A stretch of DNA of 64,000 nucleotides, from positions 1,066,187 to 1,130,186 of the forward strand of contig NZ_BMLY01000001.1 of NCBI RefSeq assembly GCF_014645555.1, written 5' to 3'. Source of the stretch: Silvimonas amylolytica (GTDB lineage Bacteria; Pseudomonadota; Gammaproteobacteria; Burkholderiales; Chitinibacteraceae). A model generated the notes under the pieces. It ran no database searches. It had not been told where the DNA came from and was given only the letters and a program-made list of their open reading frames with translations. Each line of letters opens with the position of its first letter. Position 1 is the stretch's first letter. This document shows, piece by piece, positions 8,386 through 18,129 of this stretch. Position numbers and translations under genes: made by a program.

Positions 8386-10185
8386 TCAGTCCTGCAATTG
8401 CTGCAGCAAATACAGCCGCTGATAAATGCCGTGACTGATCGCCATCAACTCATCATGCGTTCCCGCCTCTGCAATGTGCCCATGGTTCAGCACAATAATG
8501 CGGTCCGCATCCCGAATCGTCGATAAGCGATGCGCAATCGAAATCATTGTCACCTTGCCATGCAAAGCCTCCAGCGCGCGCTGCACCAGTTGCTCGGTTT
8601 CACTATCGATATGCGATGTCGCTTCATCCAGCAGCAAAATGCGTGGCTTGCCGGCCAGGGCCCGGGCAATGGCGATCAGTTGCTTCTGACCGCTCGACAA
8701 GCGCGTGCCGCTCTCGCCCATATCGGTGTCATAACCATTTTCCAGCGACAAGATCAAGTCATGCACCCCCGCCGCTTTGGCCGCTTCTTCAATCTCGGCT
8801 TGCGACAAGCCACGGCTCATGTCGATGTTCTCGCGCGCGCTGGCCGCCAGCAAAAACGGATCTTGCGGCACCAGCCCCACGCCTGCGCGGAACGCATCGT
8901 CACCGATCTGCGTCAACGGCACGCCATCAATATCAATCTCGCCCGATTGGGGTGTGTAAAAGCGCAGCAACAGCGATAAAAGCGTGGATTTGCCGCTGCC
9001 GGTGTGCCCGACAATCCCGTAAAAGCGGCCCGCCGGAATGTCCAGGTTCAGGTCATGCAAGATCACCTGATCCGGGTTGTAGCCAAAACGCAGGTTGGCA
9101 AAGCGCACCGCGCCTTGGGTGACGGTCGCCTCGCCATCTGCCGGGGCAGCTTGTGACTCTTTCAGCAGCGTATTGACTCGCGCAGCCGCCACCACGGCTT
9201 GCTGCAACTGGCTAAATTGCAGGGTGATCTGGATCAGCGGGTCAACCACGCGGGCGATATAGCTCACGAAGGCGTACAGCACGCCGATTTCCAGCGCGCT
9301 GAACTGCCGCTGACCAAATGAGTAGATCACCACCACGAGGATGAGCGCATTGAGCAGATCCAGCGCCGGGCGCAACAACCAGGCGTTGGCCGAGAGCTCA
9401 CTCAACCGTGCCTTGTAGTGGGCGCCGTTGGTGCGGGCGAATTTGTCCGCAAAACGGCCGGCAGCGTTGGAAGCCTGCAGTACGCTCATGCCGGCAATGG
9501 ACTCAGCCACCTGCGCGTTGATCTCGCTGCGCAGTTCGCGTGCCAGGGCCACGGAGGGCGCACTCCAGCGCTGATACCACCACACGATGACCACCACCGC
9601 CGGGAACAGCGTCAGCACAATCACCATCAAGCGCCAGTCCAGCAAAGTCATGGCCAGCATGGCGCCCGTGACAACAATACAGCTGTCGAGCATGACAAAC
9701 AGCACCTGCACGTACAGCGCTTTGACTGATTCCGTATCGTTGGTGACGCGGCTGACCAATTGGCCGGTGATGGCTTTGTCAAAAAACGCCATGGGCAGAC
9801 GGATGACATGGCTGTACACCTGTTCGCGCAGGCGCTGCACCGAGCGCATGGCGACGCCAGCAAGGCGCGTCAGTTGCAGATAACGCAAGATGCCCGCGCT
9901 ATACCCCGCCACCAGCCCGCCCACCAGGATGGAGGCCATTTCCGGAATCACCAGGTGATGGGGTTGCAGGTATTTGTCGATAAACAGCTTGGACAAAAAC
10001 GGGCCCAGCGCTTCAAGCAGCGCGGCGCACACCAGCCAGAACGTCCCCCACATCAGGTGGCGGTTTTCCGGCGCGGCCGCGCTGCGCAGCAAGGCGACTG
10101 CGTCGCGGCGTTCGCTTTTCAGGCTTTGCGTTTGCAGCGCGGCCTTGTCCAGGCGTACTTCATCCAGTGCAATCTCAGAGCTCAT
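8386..10185 (-). CDS. mdlB: ABC exporter half-transporter, MdlB-like
   Basis: The 599-residue protein has an N-terminal six-helix exporter domain (about 55-340) and a C-terminal nucleotide-binding domain with Walker A GHTGSGKST, signature LSSGQKQL and Walker B ILLLDEATSHID, where the catalytic Glu is present. The ATG at 10185 lies within the last codons of the upstream half-transporter (11-base overlap) and has GGAGG 9 bases upstream. Order and overlap match mdlA-mdlB of enterobacteria, so the two proteins should form a heterodimeric exporter in the inner membrane. Substrate is unknown; the Mdl name denotes multidrug-like sequence only. Confidence 0.88.
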   Translation of the reverse strand: MSSEIALDEVRLDKAALQTQSLKSERRDAVALLRSAAAPENRHLMWGTFWLVCAALLEALGPFLSKLFIDKYLQPHHLVIPEMASILVGGLVAGYSAGILRYLQLTRLAGVAMRSVQRLREQVYSHVIRLPMAFFDKAITGQLVSRVTNDTESVKALYVQVLFVMLDSCIVVTGAMLAMTLLDWRLMVIVLTLFPAVVVIVWWYQRWSAPSVALARELRSEINAQVAESIAGMSVLQASNAAGRFADKFARTNGAHYKARLSELSANAWLLRPALDLLNALILVVVIYSFGQRQFSALEIGVLYAFVSYIARVVDPLIQITLQFSQLQQAVVAAARVNTLLKESQAAPADGEATVTQGAVRFANLRFGYNPDQVILHDLNLDIPAGRFYGIVGHTGSGKSTLLSLLLRFYTPQSGEIDIDGVPLTQIGDDAFRAGVGLVPQDPFLLAASARENIDMSRGLSQAEIEEAAKAAGVHDLILSLENGYDTDMGESGTRLSSGQKQLIAIARALAGKPRILLLDEATSHIDSETEQLVQRALEALHGKVTMISIAHRLSTIRDADRIIVLNHGHIAEAGTHDELMAISHGIYQRLYLLQQLQD

Positions 10186-11917
10186 CGAGACTGGCCTCCA
10201 GTTGCTGGTAACGCCACTGGCTGGCATACCAGCCGTCTGCATCTACCAGATCATTGTGTGTGCCGGATTCGGTAATCCGGCCATGGCGCAGAACAGCAAT
10301 GTGGTCAGCATCGGCCACGGCAGAGAGCCGATGGCTGACGATGATCACTGTGCGGCCGCGCCGGGCTTCTTGCAGGTGCGAGAGGATTTGCGCCTCGGTC
10401 TGCGTATCTACCGCAGACAGTGCATCATCGAGCAGCAACAAGGGCGCATCGGCCAGCAAGGCGCGGGCAATGGCAACCCGCTGGCGTTGTCCGCCCGAGA
10501 GCGCAACACCCTTCTCACCCACGGGCGTGTCATAACCTTGCGGCAACCGCAGGATGTCCTGGTGGACTGCCGCCAGTGTGGCGACGCGTTCGATCTCCTC
10601 ACGCGTGGCATCGGGTTTGACCAGCGCAATGTTGTCAGCCACGGAGGCCGAGAACAAAAACGGTTCCTGGGGTACCCAACTGATCGCATTACGCAAGGTA
10701 TCGAGCTTGTACTCCGCGACCGAAACACCATCCCAGCGAATATCGCCCAATTGCAGCGGATACTGCCGCAACAACAGCCGCAGCAACGTGGATTTGCCCG
10801 AGCCCGTTGGCCCGACCAACCCGAGTGTCTTGCCAGCCTCCAGCGTCAGATTAACGCCCGATACCACTGGCGCGCCTTGCTCCGGGTAGTTGAAGCTGAG
10901 GTTGCTGAACACCAGCGCGCCAGGTTGCAATGCATCAGTCACCCCGTCATCCGGCACGCTCGGGGGCGTTTCCAGAATCGGGCCCAAGCGGCCCCATGCC
11001 GCTTTGCCACGTTCCAGCAAAGACAACACCCATCCTGCGGCGAACATGGGCCAGATCAACTGACCGAGGTACATGGAAAAACTGGTCAGCGCGCCAATGG
11101 TCAACTCGCCCTGCCAGACCAGATAACCGCCCATCGCCAGCACCGTGACGGCGGAGGTCGTCAGAGTCAGCCCGACCGAGGGCTCGAAGGCGGCTTCCCA
11201 GCGCTGCGCGGTCAGGCTGCTGGCCGCAGCATCACCCGCCAGGCGTGACAACTCTTTGCTATTGCGTGCCTGCAAACCCAGCGCGCGCATGGTGCGCACG
11301 CCGGTCAGCGTTTCCTGGACGTGATCGTTCAGTTTGCTGAAGCGGCCGAGCGAGTCATGCCAGGCATGGTGGATATGGTCAGAAATACGCCAGAACGCCA
11401 GCGCCATCAGCGGAAAGGGCAACAAGGCCACCAGCGCCAGCCGCCAATCGATGCCGATGGTCATCATGGCGACCACCAGAATCAGCGTCATCGAGCCATC
11501 AAACCCGGCCAGCATGGCTTCGCCTGCGGCCATTTCAATGGCGTCGATGTCGTTGGTGGCGCGTGCCATCAAGTCGCCAGTGCGCTGGCCGTGGTAAAAC
11601 CCCGGCCCTTGCGTGGCGAGCTTTTCATAGAGGCGCGTACGCAGGCTCACGCCCAGGCGGTAGGCCGCAGCAAACAGCTGCAAGCGCCAGCCCACGCGCA
11701 AGAAATAGATGGCCACGCCCATGGCCAGCACGATGGCCAGTTGTTCCAGCAGCGCGGTACCACCCAGCCGGTGCGCGACCAGTTCATCAATAATGTGCCC
11801 TACCCGGCGCGGAATCAGCACCGACAACAACGCCACGGCAAACAACATGACCGCAGAGAAAAAATAGGGACGCCAGTGCTGCCGGATAAAACCGGCCAGC
11901 AAGCGGTAAAGACTCAT
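10175..11917 (-). CDS. mdlA: ABC exporter half-transporter, MdlA-like, with degenerate catalytic site
   Basis: The 580-residue partner of the next gene has an exporter membrane domain (about 10-300) and a nucleotide-binding domain with Walker A GPTGSGKST, signature LSGGQRQR and Walker B LLLLDDALSAVD. The residue after the Walker B Asp is Asp, not Glu, as in E. coli MdlA and other asymmetric heterodimeric exporters, so one of the two ATP sites is expected to be catalytically weak. I start at ATG 11917 with AAAGG upstream; a TTG at 11947 would add ten residues. The 130-base gap upstream holds a hairpin at 11957-11981. Confidence 0.88.
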   Translation of the reverse strand: MSLYRLLAGFIRQHWRPYFFSAVMLFAVALLSVLIPRRVGHIIDELVAHRLGGTALLEQLAIVLAMGVAIYFLRVGWRLQLFAAAYRLGVSLRTRLYEKLATQGPGFYHGQRTGDLMARATNDIDAIEMAAGEAMLAGFDGSMTLILVVAMMTIGIDWRLALVALLPFPLMALAFWRISDHIHHAWHDSLGRFSKLNDHVQETLTGVRTMRALGLQARNSKELSRLAGDAAASSLTAQRWEAAFEPSVGLTLTTSAVTVLAMGGYLVWQGELTIGALTSFSMYLGQLIWPMFAAGWVLSLLERGKAAWGRLGPILETPPSVPDDGVTDALQPGALVFSNLSFNYPEQGAPVVSGVNLTLEAGKTLGLVGPTGSGKSTLLRLLLRQYPLQLGDIRWDGVSVAEYKLDTLRNAISWVPQEPFLFSASVADNIALVKPDATREEIERVATLAAVHQDILRLPQGYDTPVGEKGVALSGGQRQRVAIARALLADAPLLLLDDALSAVDTQTEAQILSHLQEARRGRTVIIVSHRLSAVADADHIAVLRHGRITESGTHNDLVDADGWYASQWRYQQLEASLDEL

Positions 11918-11956
11918 AGGTAAACCTTTCGATATTCTTTTTTGCAAAGACGCTGC

Positions 11957-11981
11957 ACCTCGCCATTGCGTATGGCGAGGT
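11957..11981. repeat. intergenic hairpin (inverted repeat)
   Basis: A perfect 10-bp inverted repeat (11957-11966 with 11972-11981, 5-base loop) between the questin-oxidase-like gene and mdlA. No T-run follows on the minus strand, so it is not a classical terminator; it could be an mRNA processing or attenuation element if both genes are cotranscribed. Confidence 0.55.
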
Positions 11982-12047
11982 ATATATGGGCGTCAGCGAT
12001 AAATGCTTGTTTTGCGGGTTCGGGTGTATGAGCGGCCGGCGCCGCCG

Positions 12048-13028
12048 CTAACGCTGCGCGACCCGCCGGGCTGCCAGCACATGAGCACCGTCGCCATAGG
12101 CCGAGTCATCCTCCCGGCAGGCATCGATCAGTTTGATCACGTGCTCGTCATCTGCCGCAATCCCGGCTGCAATGATCGGTGCCCAGTCTGGTTTCTCTGG
12201 CAAAGCAACATGTGGTGCCGGGCCGCTGATGCCGCTGGCGAGTACCCCTGCCGCGTAGGCCTGCCAATACCAGCGCACCGCGGTGTCCATGTCATCAATC
12301 CAGCCCGCCAGACCTCGCAAGGCATGCGCACTGGTGACCAGATGCAGCACCGTAAAATCCCCAGTTGCCACATAGCATTCTGCCGCGTAAGCCGCCAGTT
12401 TTTGCAAAGTTGCCGGGCCGACCTCCAGCCAGCCGACAACCTCGGCAAATGCGGGTAGCCGCACTGCCTCCCGCATTTTGGCAGAAATCATGAACCCGGC
12501 TGGATCCAGCGCGAACTCCGGGGCAAACAGGCGTGAGACCAGCGTGAAAGGATCATCACTTTGCGGCGGTGCCATGGGTACCGGCCAGTCTGCCAGCTTG
12601 CCCGCGTTACTGGCCCAATACGCCAGTCCACAGGCCATCTCATCCGGATTGCCGCTGGCAAGGGCGTATTCAGCCCGGATCACACCATGAAACGCCGCCC
12701 CGCCAATGCCTGGCAGCAAATCGTGAATGTGCCGGCGCACCACGGCATCTACACCGTCTGCCGCCAGCTGCGCCGCAAAATAGTCACGATAGGCTGTGTA
12801 GTACTGTCGCTGGCCCAGTTCACGCTGCCAGAATTCTGGGTCAATCGCACCAGGCGATGCATCCAGTGGCGAGAGTTGTTTGGTATAGGCGTCAAAATAC
12901 GCTTCAAGACGGGCATCACTTGCACCCAGACGTGCCAGCGCGATCAATGCCATGGGCAAATGATTGGCCAGGCCAGGACCAAAGTTGGGCGCGTATTGCG
13001 CAGACCGGGTCAATAACTGGTTCAGCAT
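12048..13028 (-). CDS. questin oxidase family-like protein
   Basis: The 326-residue soluble protein resembles the questin oxidase/DUF4243 family, best seen in the N-terminal stretch with FGPGLANHLPMALIALARLGAS and following EAYFDAYTKQL, and in the LPGIGGAAFHGVIRAEYAL segment with a conserved His. In fungi such proteins act as Baeyer-Villiger-like oxygenases on anthraquinones; bacterial members are uncharacterised. There is no signal peptide. It lies 130 bases upstream of mdlA on the same strand and is divergent from the M13 peptidase gene. Family assignment is from motif memory and would benefit from a profile search; substrate unknown. Confidence 0.72.
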   Translation of the reverse strand: MLNQLLTRSAQYAPNFGPGLANHLPMALIALARLGASDARLEAYFDAYTKQLSPLDASPGAIDPEFWQRELGQRQYYTAYRDYFAAQLAADGVDAVVRRHIHDLLPGIGGAAFHGVIRAEYALASGNPDEMACGLAYWASNAGKLADWPVPMAPPQSDDPFTLVSRLFAPEFALDPAGFMISAKMREAVRLPAFAEVVGWLEVGPATLQKLAAYAAECYVATGDFTVLHLVTSAHALRGLAGWIDDMDTAVRWYWQAYAAGVLASGISGPAPHVALPEKPDWAPIIAAGIAADDEHVIKLIDACREDDSAYGDGAHVLAARRVAQR

Positions 13029-13284
13029 GCCGGTTCTCCTCGTGGGGTCTGGGTGGCTGGCGCCGGGCGGTGTGCCCGGTGTAGGGGTGAGGTGGGATGA
13101 TAACGGAAAGCCAGTTGTAATGATGCAGGTTGTCTATGGATTGTTGCATCAGTAACGAGAACCACTTTGGTTTTGACAAGTCTTGTATACGCACCAACGG
13201 ATTGTTGGAAAGATGGCGGCAGGTGTGAATTCCACCGGCCGCTCACAACGCGGCACTGGTAAACCATCCCGATCAAGGACTCCG

Positions 13285-15297
13285 ATGAAGCACTTCAAAC
13301 TGGCAGCGCTGACCAGCGCGTTGTTGTTAAGCCTGCATGCGTATGCAGAGCCTGTTTCCGGTATCGACTTCAAGAATTTCGACAAGAGCGTACGCGTGCA
13401 GGATGACATTTACCTGCACACCAACGGTACGTGGATCAAAAACACCAAAATTCCGGACGACAAACCGCTGTGGGGCGCAGTCTATGAACTGCGCGAAACC
13501 TCGCTGGAGCGTTCACGCAAGATTCTGGAAGCCGCCGCAGCCAACAAGACTGCCACCGGCGACGAGCGCAAGATTGGCGACTTCTACACCAGCTATATGG
13601 ATGAAGCGACCATCGAAAAACACGGTCTGACTCCGGTCAAACCGCTGCTGGCCCGCATTGACCAGATCAACACCCCGGCCGACGTGGTACGGTACATGGG
13701 CGAAGTACAACCCAACCCGGGCCCGCAGCCCATGAATATCTCGGTGGAGATTAACCCGAAGGATTCCACCCGTTACTTCCCCGGCGCGGGTCAGGGCGGC
13801 CTGGGGCTGCCTGATCGCGACTATTACCTGATCGACGACGCCCGCTTTGCGGCCGCGCGCACCGCGTATCAAACCTATCTGACCCGCCTGTTTACCCTGG
13901 TGGGAGAGAAAGACGCTGAGGCACAAGCCAAAGCGGTGCTCGCGCTGGAAACCGCCCTCGCCCAGGCCCAGTGGAGCAAGGCAGAGAACCGCGATCCGGT
14001 CAAAACCTACAACAAGCTGAACGTGGCAGAACTGCAAAAGCTGTCACCGGGTTTTGACTGGAACTCGTTCCTGGATGCCTCTGGTTTTGGCAAAGTAGCC
14101 GAAGTCGATCTGGCGCAGCCCACTTACGCCACTGCACTGGGCAAGCTGGTACAGAATCAGCCGGCTACCGTATGGCGTGCGTATTTCAAGGCCCGTCAAC
14201 TGGACGCCGTAGCGCGCATCCTGCCTAAAGATTTCTCTGACGCCAGTTTTCAGTTCCACAGCGTTGCCCTCTCTGGCACGCCGCAGGAGCCTCCTCGCTG
14301 GAAGCGCGCGGTATCCGCTACAGAAAACGGCCTGGGCGAAGCCATTGGCAAGCAATACGCCGCCCAATATTTCCCGCCGGAATACAAAGCCCGCATGCAG
14401 GATCTGGTGGGCAATCTGATGAAGGCCTATGACCAAAGCATCAGCCAGCTCACCTGGATGACGCCGGAAACCAAAAAAGCGGCGCAGAACAAGCTGGCGC
14501 ATTACGCGCTCAAGATCGGTTACCCGGATAAATGGCGTGACTATTCTGCGCTGGAGATCAAACCGGACGACCTGTTTGGCAACGTGCAACGCTCTGCGCA
14601 GTTTGAGTATCACCGCGAACTCTCGCGCCTGAACGAGCCGGTAGACCGCACGGAATGGGGTATGACACCGCAGACCGTCAACGCCTACTACAACCCGGCG
14701 CAGAACGAGATCGTCTTCCCTGCCGCTATCTTGCAGCCGCCCTTCTTCAATATGGCTGCGGATGATGCCGCCAACTATGGCGCGATTGGCGCGGTGATCG
14801 GCCACGAAATCAGCCATGGTTTTGATGACCAGGGTAGTCACTATGATGCCGTGGGCAACCTGAATGACTGGTGGACACCGGAAGACCGCAAACGCTTTAC
14901 CGCACTGACCGACAAGCTGGTCGCGCAATATGACGCTTATGAGCCGCTGCCAGGCCAGCATGTGAACGGCAAGCTCACACTGGGCGAGAACATTGCTGAC
15001 AATGCCGGTTTGCAGATTGCCTACAAGGCTTACCACCTGGCATTGGGTGGCAAGTCTGCGCCGGTCATTGATGGTCTGACAGGCGATCAGCGCTTCTTCC
15101 TGGCGTTTGCCCAGGTCTGGCGCGGCAAGATCCGCGATGCGTTCCAGTTGCAACTGTTGAAGTCGGACCCTCATTCGCCAAACCCTTACCGTGCGGTGGG
15201 CGCGTCTGAGAACAATGACGCGTTCTTCAGTGCGTTTGATGTGAAGCCAACGGACAAGATGTACAAAGCACCAGAGCAGCGCATTCACCTCTGGTAA
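13285..15297 (+). CDS. M13 family (neprilysin-like) metallopeptidase, secreted
   Basis: The 670-residue protein begins with a signal peptide (MKHFKLAALTSALLLSLHAYA, cleavage before EPV) at an ATG preceded by AAGGA; the longer frame to 13183 would bury the signal. The zinc site is intact: His507-Glu508-x-x-His511 in GHEISHGF and Glu568 in ENIADNAG, with Asp572. The N-terminal M13 domain (about 25-420) precedes the catalytic domain, and the length matches bacterial PepO-type M13 enzymes, which cleave oligopeptides at hydrophobic residues. It probably acts in the periplasm or outside the cell. It is monocistronic, ending in a terminator at 15336. Confidence 0.94.
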   Translation: MKHFKLAALTSALLLSLHAYAEPVSGIDFKNFDKSVRVQDDIYLHTNGTWIKNTKIPDDKPLWGAVYELRETSLERSRKILEAAAANKTATGDERKIGDFYTSYMDEATIEKHGLTPVKPLLARIDQINTPADVVRYMGEVQPNPGPQPMNISVEINPKDSTRYFPGAGQGGLGLPDRDYYLIDDARFAAARTAYQTYLTRLFTLVGEKDAEAQAKAVLALETALAQAQWSKAENRDPVKTYNKLNVAELQKLSPGFDWNSFLDASGFGKVAEVDLAQPTYATALGKLVQNQPATVWRAYFKARQLDAVARILPKDFSDASFQFHSVALSGTPQEPPRWKRAVSATENGLGEAIGKQYAAQYFPPEYKARMQDLVGNLMKAYDQSISQLTWMTPETKKAAQNKLAHYALKIGYPDKWRDYSALEIKPDDLFGNVQRSAQFEYHRELSRLNEPVDRTEWGMTPQTVNAYYNPAQNEIVFPAAILQPPFFNMAADDAANYGAIGAVIGHEISHGFDDQGSHYDAVGNLNDWWTPEDRKRFTALTDKLVAQYDAYEPLPGQHVNGKLTLGENIADNAGLQIAYKAYHLALGGKSAPVIDGLTGDQRFFLAFAQVWRGKIRDAFQLQLLKSDPHSPNPYRAVGASENNDAFFSAFDVKPTDKMYKAPEQRIHLW

Positions 15298-15335
15298 GCC
15301 TGCGTGTTGTGATTGGTCATCCGTTTGACCAGAAC

Positions 15336-15363
15336 AAAAACCGGCGCAAGCCGGTTTTTGTTT
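15336..15363 (+). terminator. rho-independent terminator after M13 peptidase
   Basis: Ten-bp perfect stem (15336-15345 with 15350-15359), loop GCAA, with the T-rich arm continuing into GTTTTG. It lies 38 bases past the peptidase stop and just upstream of the rimJ-like gene. Confidence 0.85.
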
Positions 15364-15378
15364 TGATGCCGCCTATAA

Positions 15379-15972
15379 ATGAATCACGCCCGCACAATAC
15401 CCGCCGCCCGCATGAGCCCGATCCAGATCACCACAGCCCGCTTGTTGCTTGATATTCCACCACCAGAAGATGCGCCATTGCTGGCTACCTTTGATGACGT
15501 CAACCGCCGTCATCTCGCACGATGGGAACCCATACGCGATCTGAACTGGTACGCACCAGAGAGCTACGGGCAGCGCCAGCAGCAAGCCATTGAGCAGTTT
15601 GCCGCGGGTAGCGCACTTCATCTGGTGCTGCACGACAAAGCTACGGGTAGCGTGGTGGGCAAATGCAGCTACACCAATATCGTGCGCGGCCCCTTTCTGG
15701 CTTGCAATCTTGGATACAGCCTGGGCGCTGCGTGGCAAGGCCGGGGCTTGATGCTGGAAGCGCTCAAGGCGGCGAATCACTATGTGTTCAACGAACTCGG
15801 ACTACACCGGATCATGGCGGCTTATATGCCTTTGAACGAGCGCAGTGGGCGACTGCTCAAACGGCTGGGTTTTGAGCGGGAGGGGCTGGCGCGCAGTTAT
15901 TTGTGTATTGCCGGACAGTGGGAAGACCACGTCCTGACGTCGCTGATCAATCCGGCAACGGTACGGGTTTAA
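15379..15972 (+). CDS. rimJ: ribosomal protein S5 alanine N-acetyltransferase, RimJ-like
   Basis: The 197-residue GNAT acetyltransferase closely follows RimJ: RLLLDIPPPEDA near the start, ARWEPIRD, the segment IVRGPFLACNLGYSLG, acetyl-CoA binding loop WQGRGLMLEAL, and the C-terminal HRIMAAYMPLNERSG with GQWEDHVLTSL. RimJ acetylates the N-terminus of ribosomal protein S5. Start choice is uncertain: ATG 15379 and ATG 15412 (MSPIQITTARL) are both in frame and neither has a clear ribosome binding site. The gene stands alone between a terminator and the convergent helicase gene. Confidence 0.87.
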   Translation: MNHARTIPAARMSPIQITTARLLLDIPPPEDAPLLATFDDVNRRHLARWEPIRDLNWYAPESYGQRQQQAIEQFAAGSALHLVLHDKATGSVVGKCSYTNIVRGPFLACNLGYSLGAAWQGRGLMLEALKAANHYVFNELGLHRIMAAYMPLNERSGRLLKRLGFEREGLARSYLCIAGQWEDHVLTSLINPATVRV

Positions 15973-15985
15973 TGCGAACGGCCTC

Positions 15986-17935
15986 TTAAGCGCCGAAGAT
16001 GCCGTGTACTTCCTGGGCCAGCGCGTCACCTTCATCGGTGGTTTCGAGCATGATGCCTTCCCGCGCACGCGTGACCGCCACATACAGTTCTCGCCAACTG
16101 GCCGCAGCAGGTTGCAGCAAGTGTCGACGCCAGCCCGAAGCCCCGATGGGCAATAACACCCGCGCGTATTCATGGCCTTTGGCGTGTAACACCGAAGTCA
16201 GCGACAAACCACTGGCGTTGCTGCGCTGGCGCACAAAGCGTTCAATCGCCTCGTCCCATTGTTGCACTTGTACCGCTGGCGCAATGTCGACGCTGAACCG
16301 ACGCACCAGTTCATCCAGCAACAGGCCGGACTGGCGCCCGGCGGCCGGATGCTGGGCCCGTTGATGTAAAAAAGCATGCAGTTGCAAGTGCTGAACAGCC
16401 AGCGCCAGCCATGCCGGCCACGCCTGGCCGGTGGTCAGGACGGGGGGTAAAAATTCGGCCAGTTTGTCCAGCACCAGGCCAAAGGTGAACGGATCGGCAT
16501 TGAGCAAACGCTGGCCATCCATGCGCCGTACACCGTCTAGTCCCAGTTCTGCGCGCAGGTCACTGCGAGATTCTTTATCCAGCCCCAGCGCCGGCACGTT
16601 CATCAAGACATCCAGCGCATAAATGCTGTTGACGTGAAACGGTGCCTCAGCCGCAAAACGCCGGCTGTACAACACCGCCAGCGCGCGGACAACACGGAAC
16701 TCATAGCCCTGAAAGAAATGCCGTACCCGTTCCACCAGGCGGTATGGCACGCCGGCATCAAATAACTTCAGTTGCAACATCATGCAGTCAGCTTGCGTCG
16801 GCAAGATGGCGCAGTGGTCCGCCAGTGCCACACCTTGCTGCGCACTCTGGGCCAACCAGACGGCCAGGTCAGGCACTGCCAGCAACTTGCCGGATTGCGC
16901 ACGCGGGCCGGTGATACGCGCGGCGCCCGGTTGCAGGCGCTGCACAATACGGTCTGCCATCTGCGCAATACGGTGGCCGTAGCGCCAGGAGCGTGGCAAA
17001 GCCAGTGTGGTGACACCGGCCATTCTGGCAGCACTATCAAACGCCGAGAACGGCTGCAAACCGCGCCAGGCAAAGAGATCCTGATGGCGATCGCCAATCA
17101 GCACCAGGCGGCAACCGGCCTTGATCAGTACGTTCAACAGTTCAAAGTGCAAGGCTTTTGTGTCATGAAATTCATCGACCATGATCACGCTGATACGGTT
17201 TGCCCAGACATAACGCACCAGCGCGCGTGGATCACCGGCCAGGTCATAGGCCGCACCCTCCACCCCAACCAGGTGCCGGCTTTCACGCCGCAAACGCTCA
17301 AACCGGCTGAACAGGTGATAAAACCATGGCGGTAAATCAAGGCTTTGCAAGAACTCGGTGCGTTCGGCTTCCTGGTATTCTTCCAGGCCCTCTTCATCGG
17401 CATACATGCGCGGATCGCGGAAAACATTGGCAATACGTGCGTTGCCAATCAGTTCCAGCAGGTCGATCAAATCTGATTCACGATCGGGAATATCGCCTTC
17501 CCAAGGGTCGTTAAGTTCCGCGACGAGTTCGGCCAGCAGTTGCAGCAACTGGTCGCTTTCATTGATGGCGTTCTGACGGATTTCTTCACGGGTGAAAAAC
17601 CCATCACCCGAGTAATTACGCCCTTCCACCGCGCCACAGAGCACCTCAAAGGCCAGGCCATCGAAGGTCAGCACACTTTTGGGGGGCAAAGCATGGCCAG
17701 TTTGCGCCAGGTGAACATCAGCAAAACGCTGCCGACCGGCATTGGAAAACGTCAGCGTCAGCACCCCTTTGCCCTCGGCAATCAGCTGTTCACGCGCAGC
17801 CACCAGCGTGGTGGTCTTGCCGGTGCCTGCACCCGCCTCAACCAGCACGTGCTGCTGATAATCACCGCGGGCCAGATCTGTTACGGCCTGGATGATGTGT
17901 TGCTGGGCGTCGGAAAGCCGGAGGGTATCGCTCAT
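15986..17935 (-). CDS. UvrD/Rep-type superfamily 1 DNA helicase
   Basis: The 649-residue protein has Walker A GAGTGKT (35-41), motif Ia TFSNAGRQRF, motif II MVDEFHD near residue 250, motif III IGDRHQDLFAWRG, and C-terminal motifs SVLHAKGHEYARVLL and YVAVTRARE. This is the UvrD/PcrA fold but shorter than UvrD (about 720). Motif II reads DEFH where UvrD enzymes have DEFQ, which may affect coupling of ATP hydrolysis. A 2B-type region is reduced. It probably unwinds DNA in repair or recombination; no partner gene is adjacent. It is divergent from the Lrp-type regulator and convergent with rimJ. Confidence 0.87.
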   Translation of the reverse strand: MSDTLRLSDAQQHIIQAVTDLARGDYQQHVLVEAGAGTGKTTTLVAAREQLIAEGKGVLTLTFSNAGRQRFADVHLAQTGHALPPKSVLTFDGLAFEVLCGAVEGRNYSGDGFFTREEIRQNAINESDQLLQLLAELVAELNDPWEGDIPDRESDLIDLLELIGNARIANVFRDPRMYADEEGLEEYQEAERTEFLQSLDLPPWFYHLFSRFERLRRESRHLVGVEGAAYDLAGDPRALVRYVWANRISVIMVDEFHDTKALHFELLNVLIKAGCRLVLIGDRHQDLFAWRGLQPFSAFDSAARMAGVTTLALPRSWRYGHRIAQMADRIVQRLQPGAARITGPRAQSGKLLAVPDLAVWLAQSAQQGVALADHCAILPTQADCMMLQLKLFDAGVPYRLVERVRHFFQGYEFRVVRALAVLYSRRFAAEAPFHVNSIYALDVLMNVPALGLDKESRSDLRAELGLDGVRRMDGQRLLNADPFTFGLVLDKLAEFLPPVLTTGQAWPAWLALAVQHLQLHAFLHQRAQHPAAGRQSGLLLDELVRRFSVDIAPAVQVQQWDEAIERFVRQRSNASGLSLTSVLHAKGHEYARVLLPIGASGWRRHLLQPAAASWRELYVAVTRAREGIMLETTDEGDALAQEVHGIFGA

Positions 17936-18129
17936 TTCTATCTAAAACCGGGGTTGCTGGCGGGGTACACGGTACCTGAAAACCGGCGGGGTGTCTCAGC
18001 GCCATCCAGCCTCCAGTCTGCCCCCAGCGGCTGCCGCACCGGCAAACCGGGCCAAGCGGTCATATGATGTGTTTTCGAGGCAGTTCGGGCAGCGCCACAC
18101 CCGGGCACACCGAAAACCAGGGAAAAGAC

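Noticed and set aside
9974..11248. 424-residue plus-strand frame opposite the exporter genes
   Set aside because: It spans the antisense of both ABC half-transporters and is rich in Gln/Arg/His as expected for shadow frames; no domain is visible.
14044..15288. 414-residue minus-strand frame opposite the M13 peptidase
   Set aside because: Antisense shadow of a gene with intact catalytic motifs and signal peptide.
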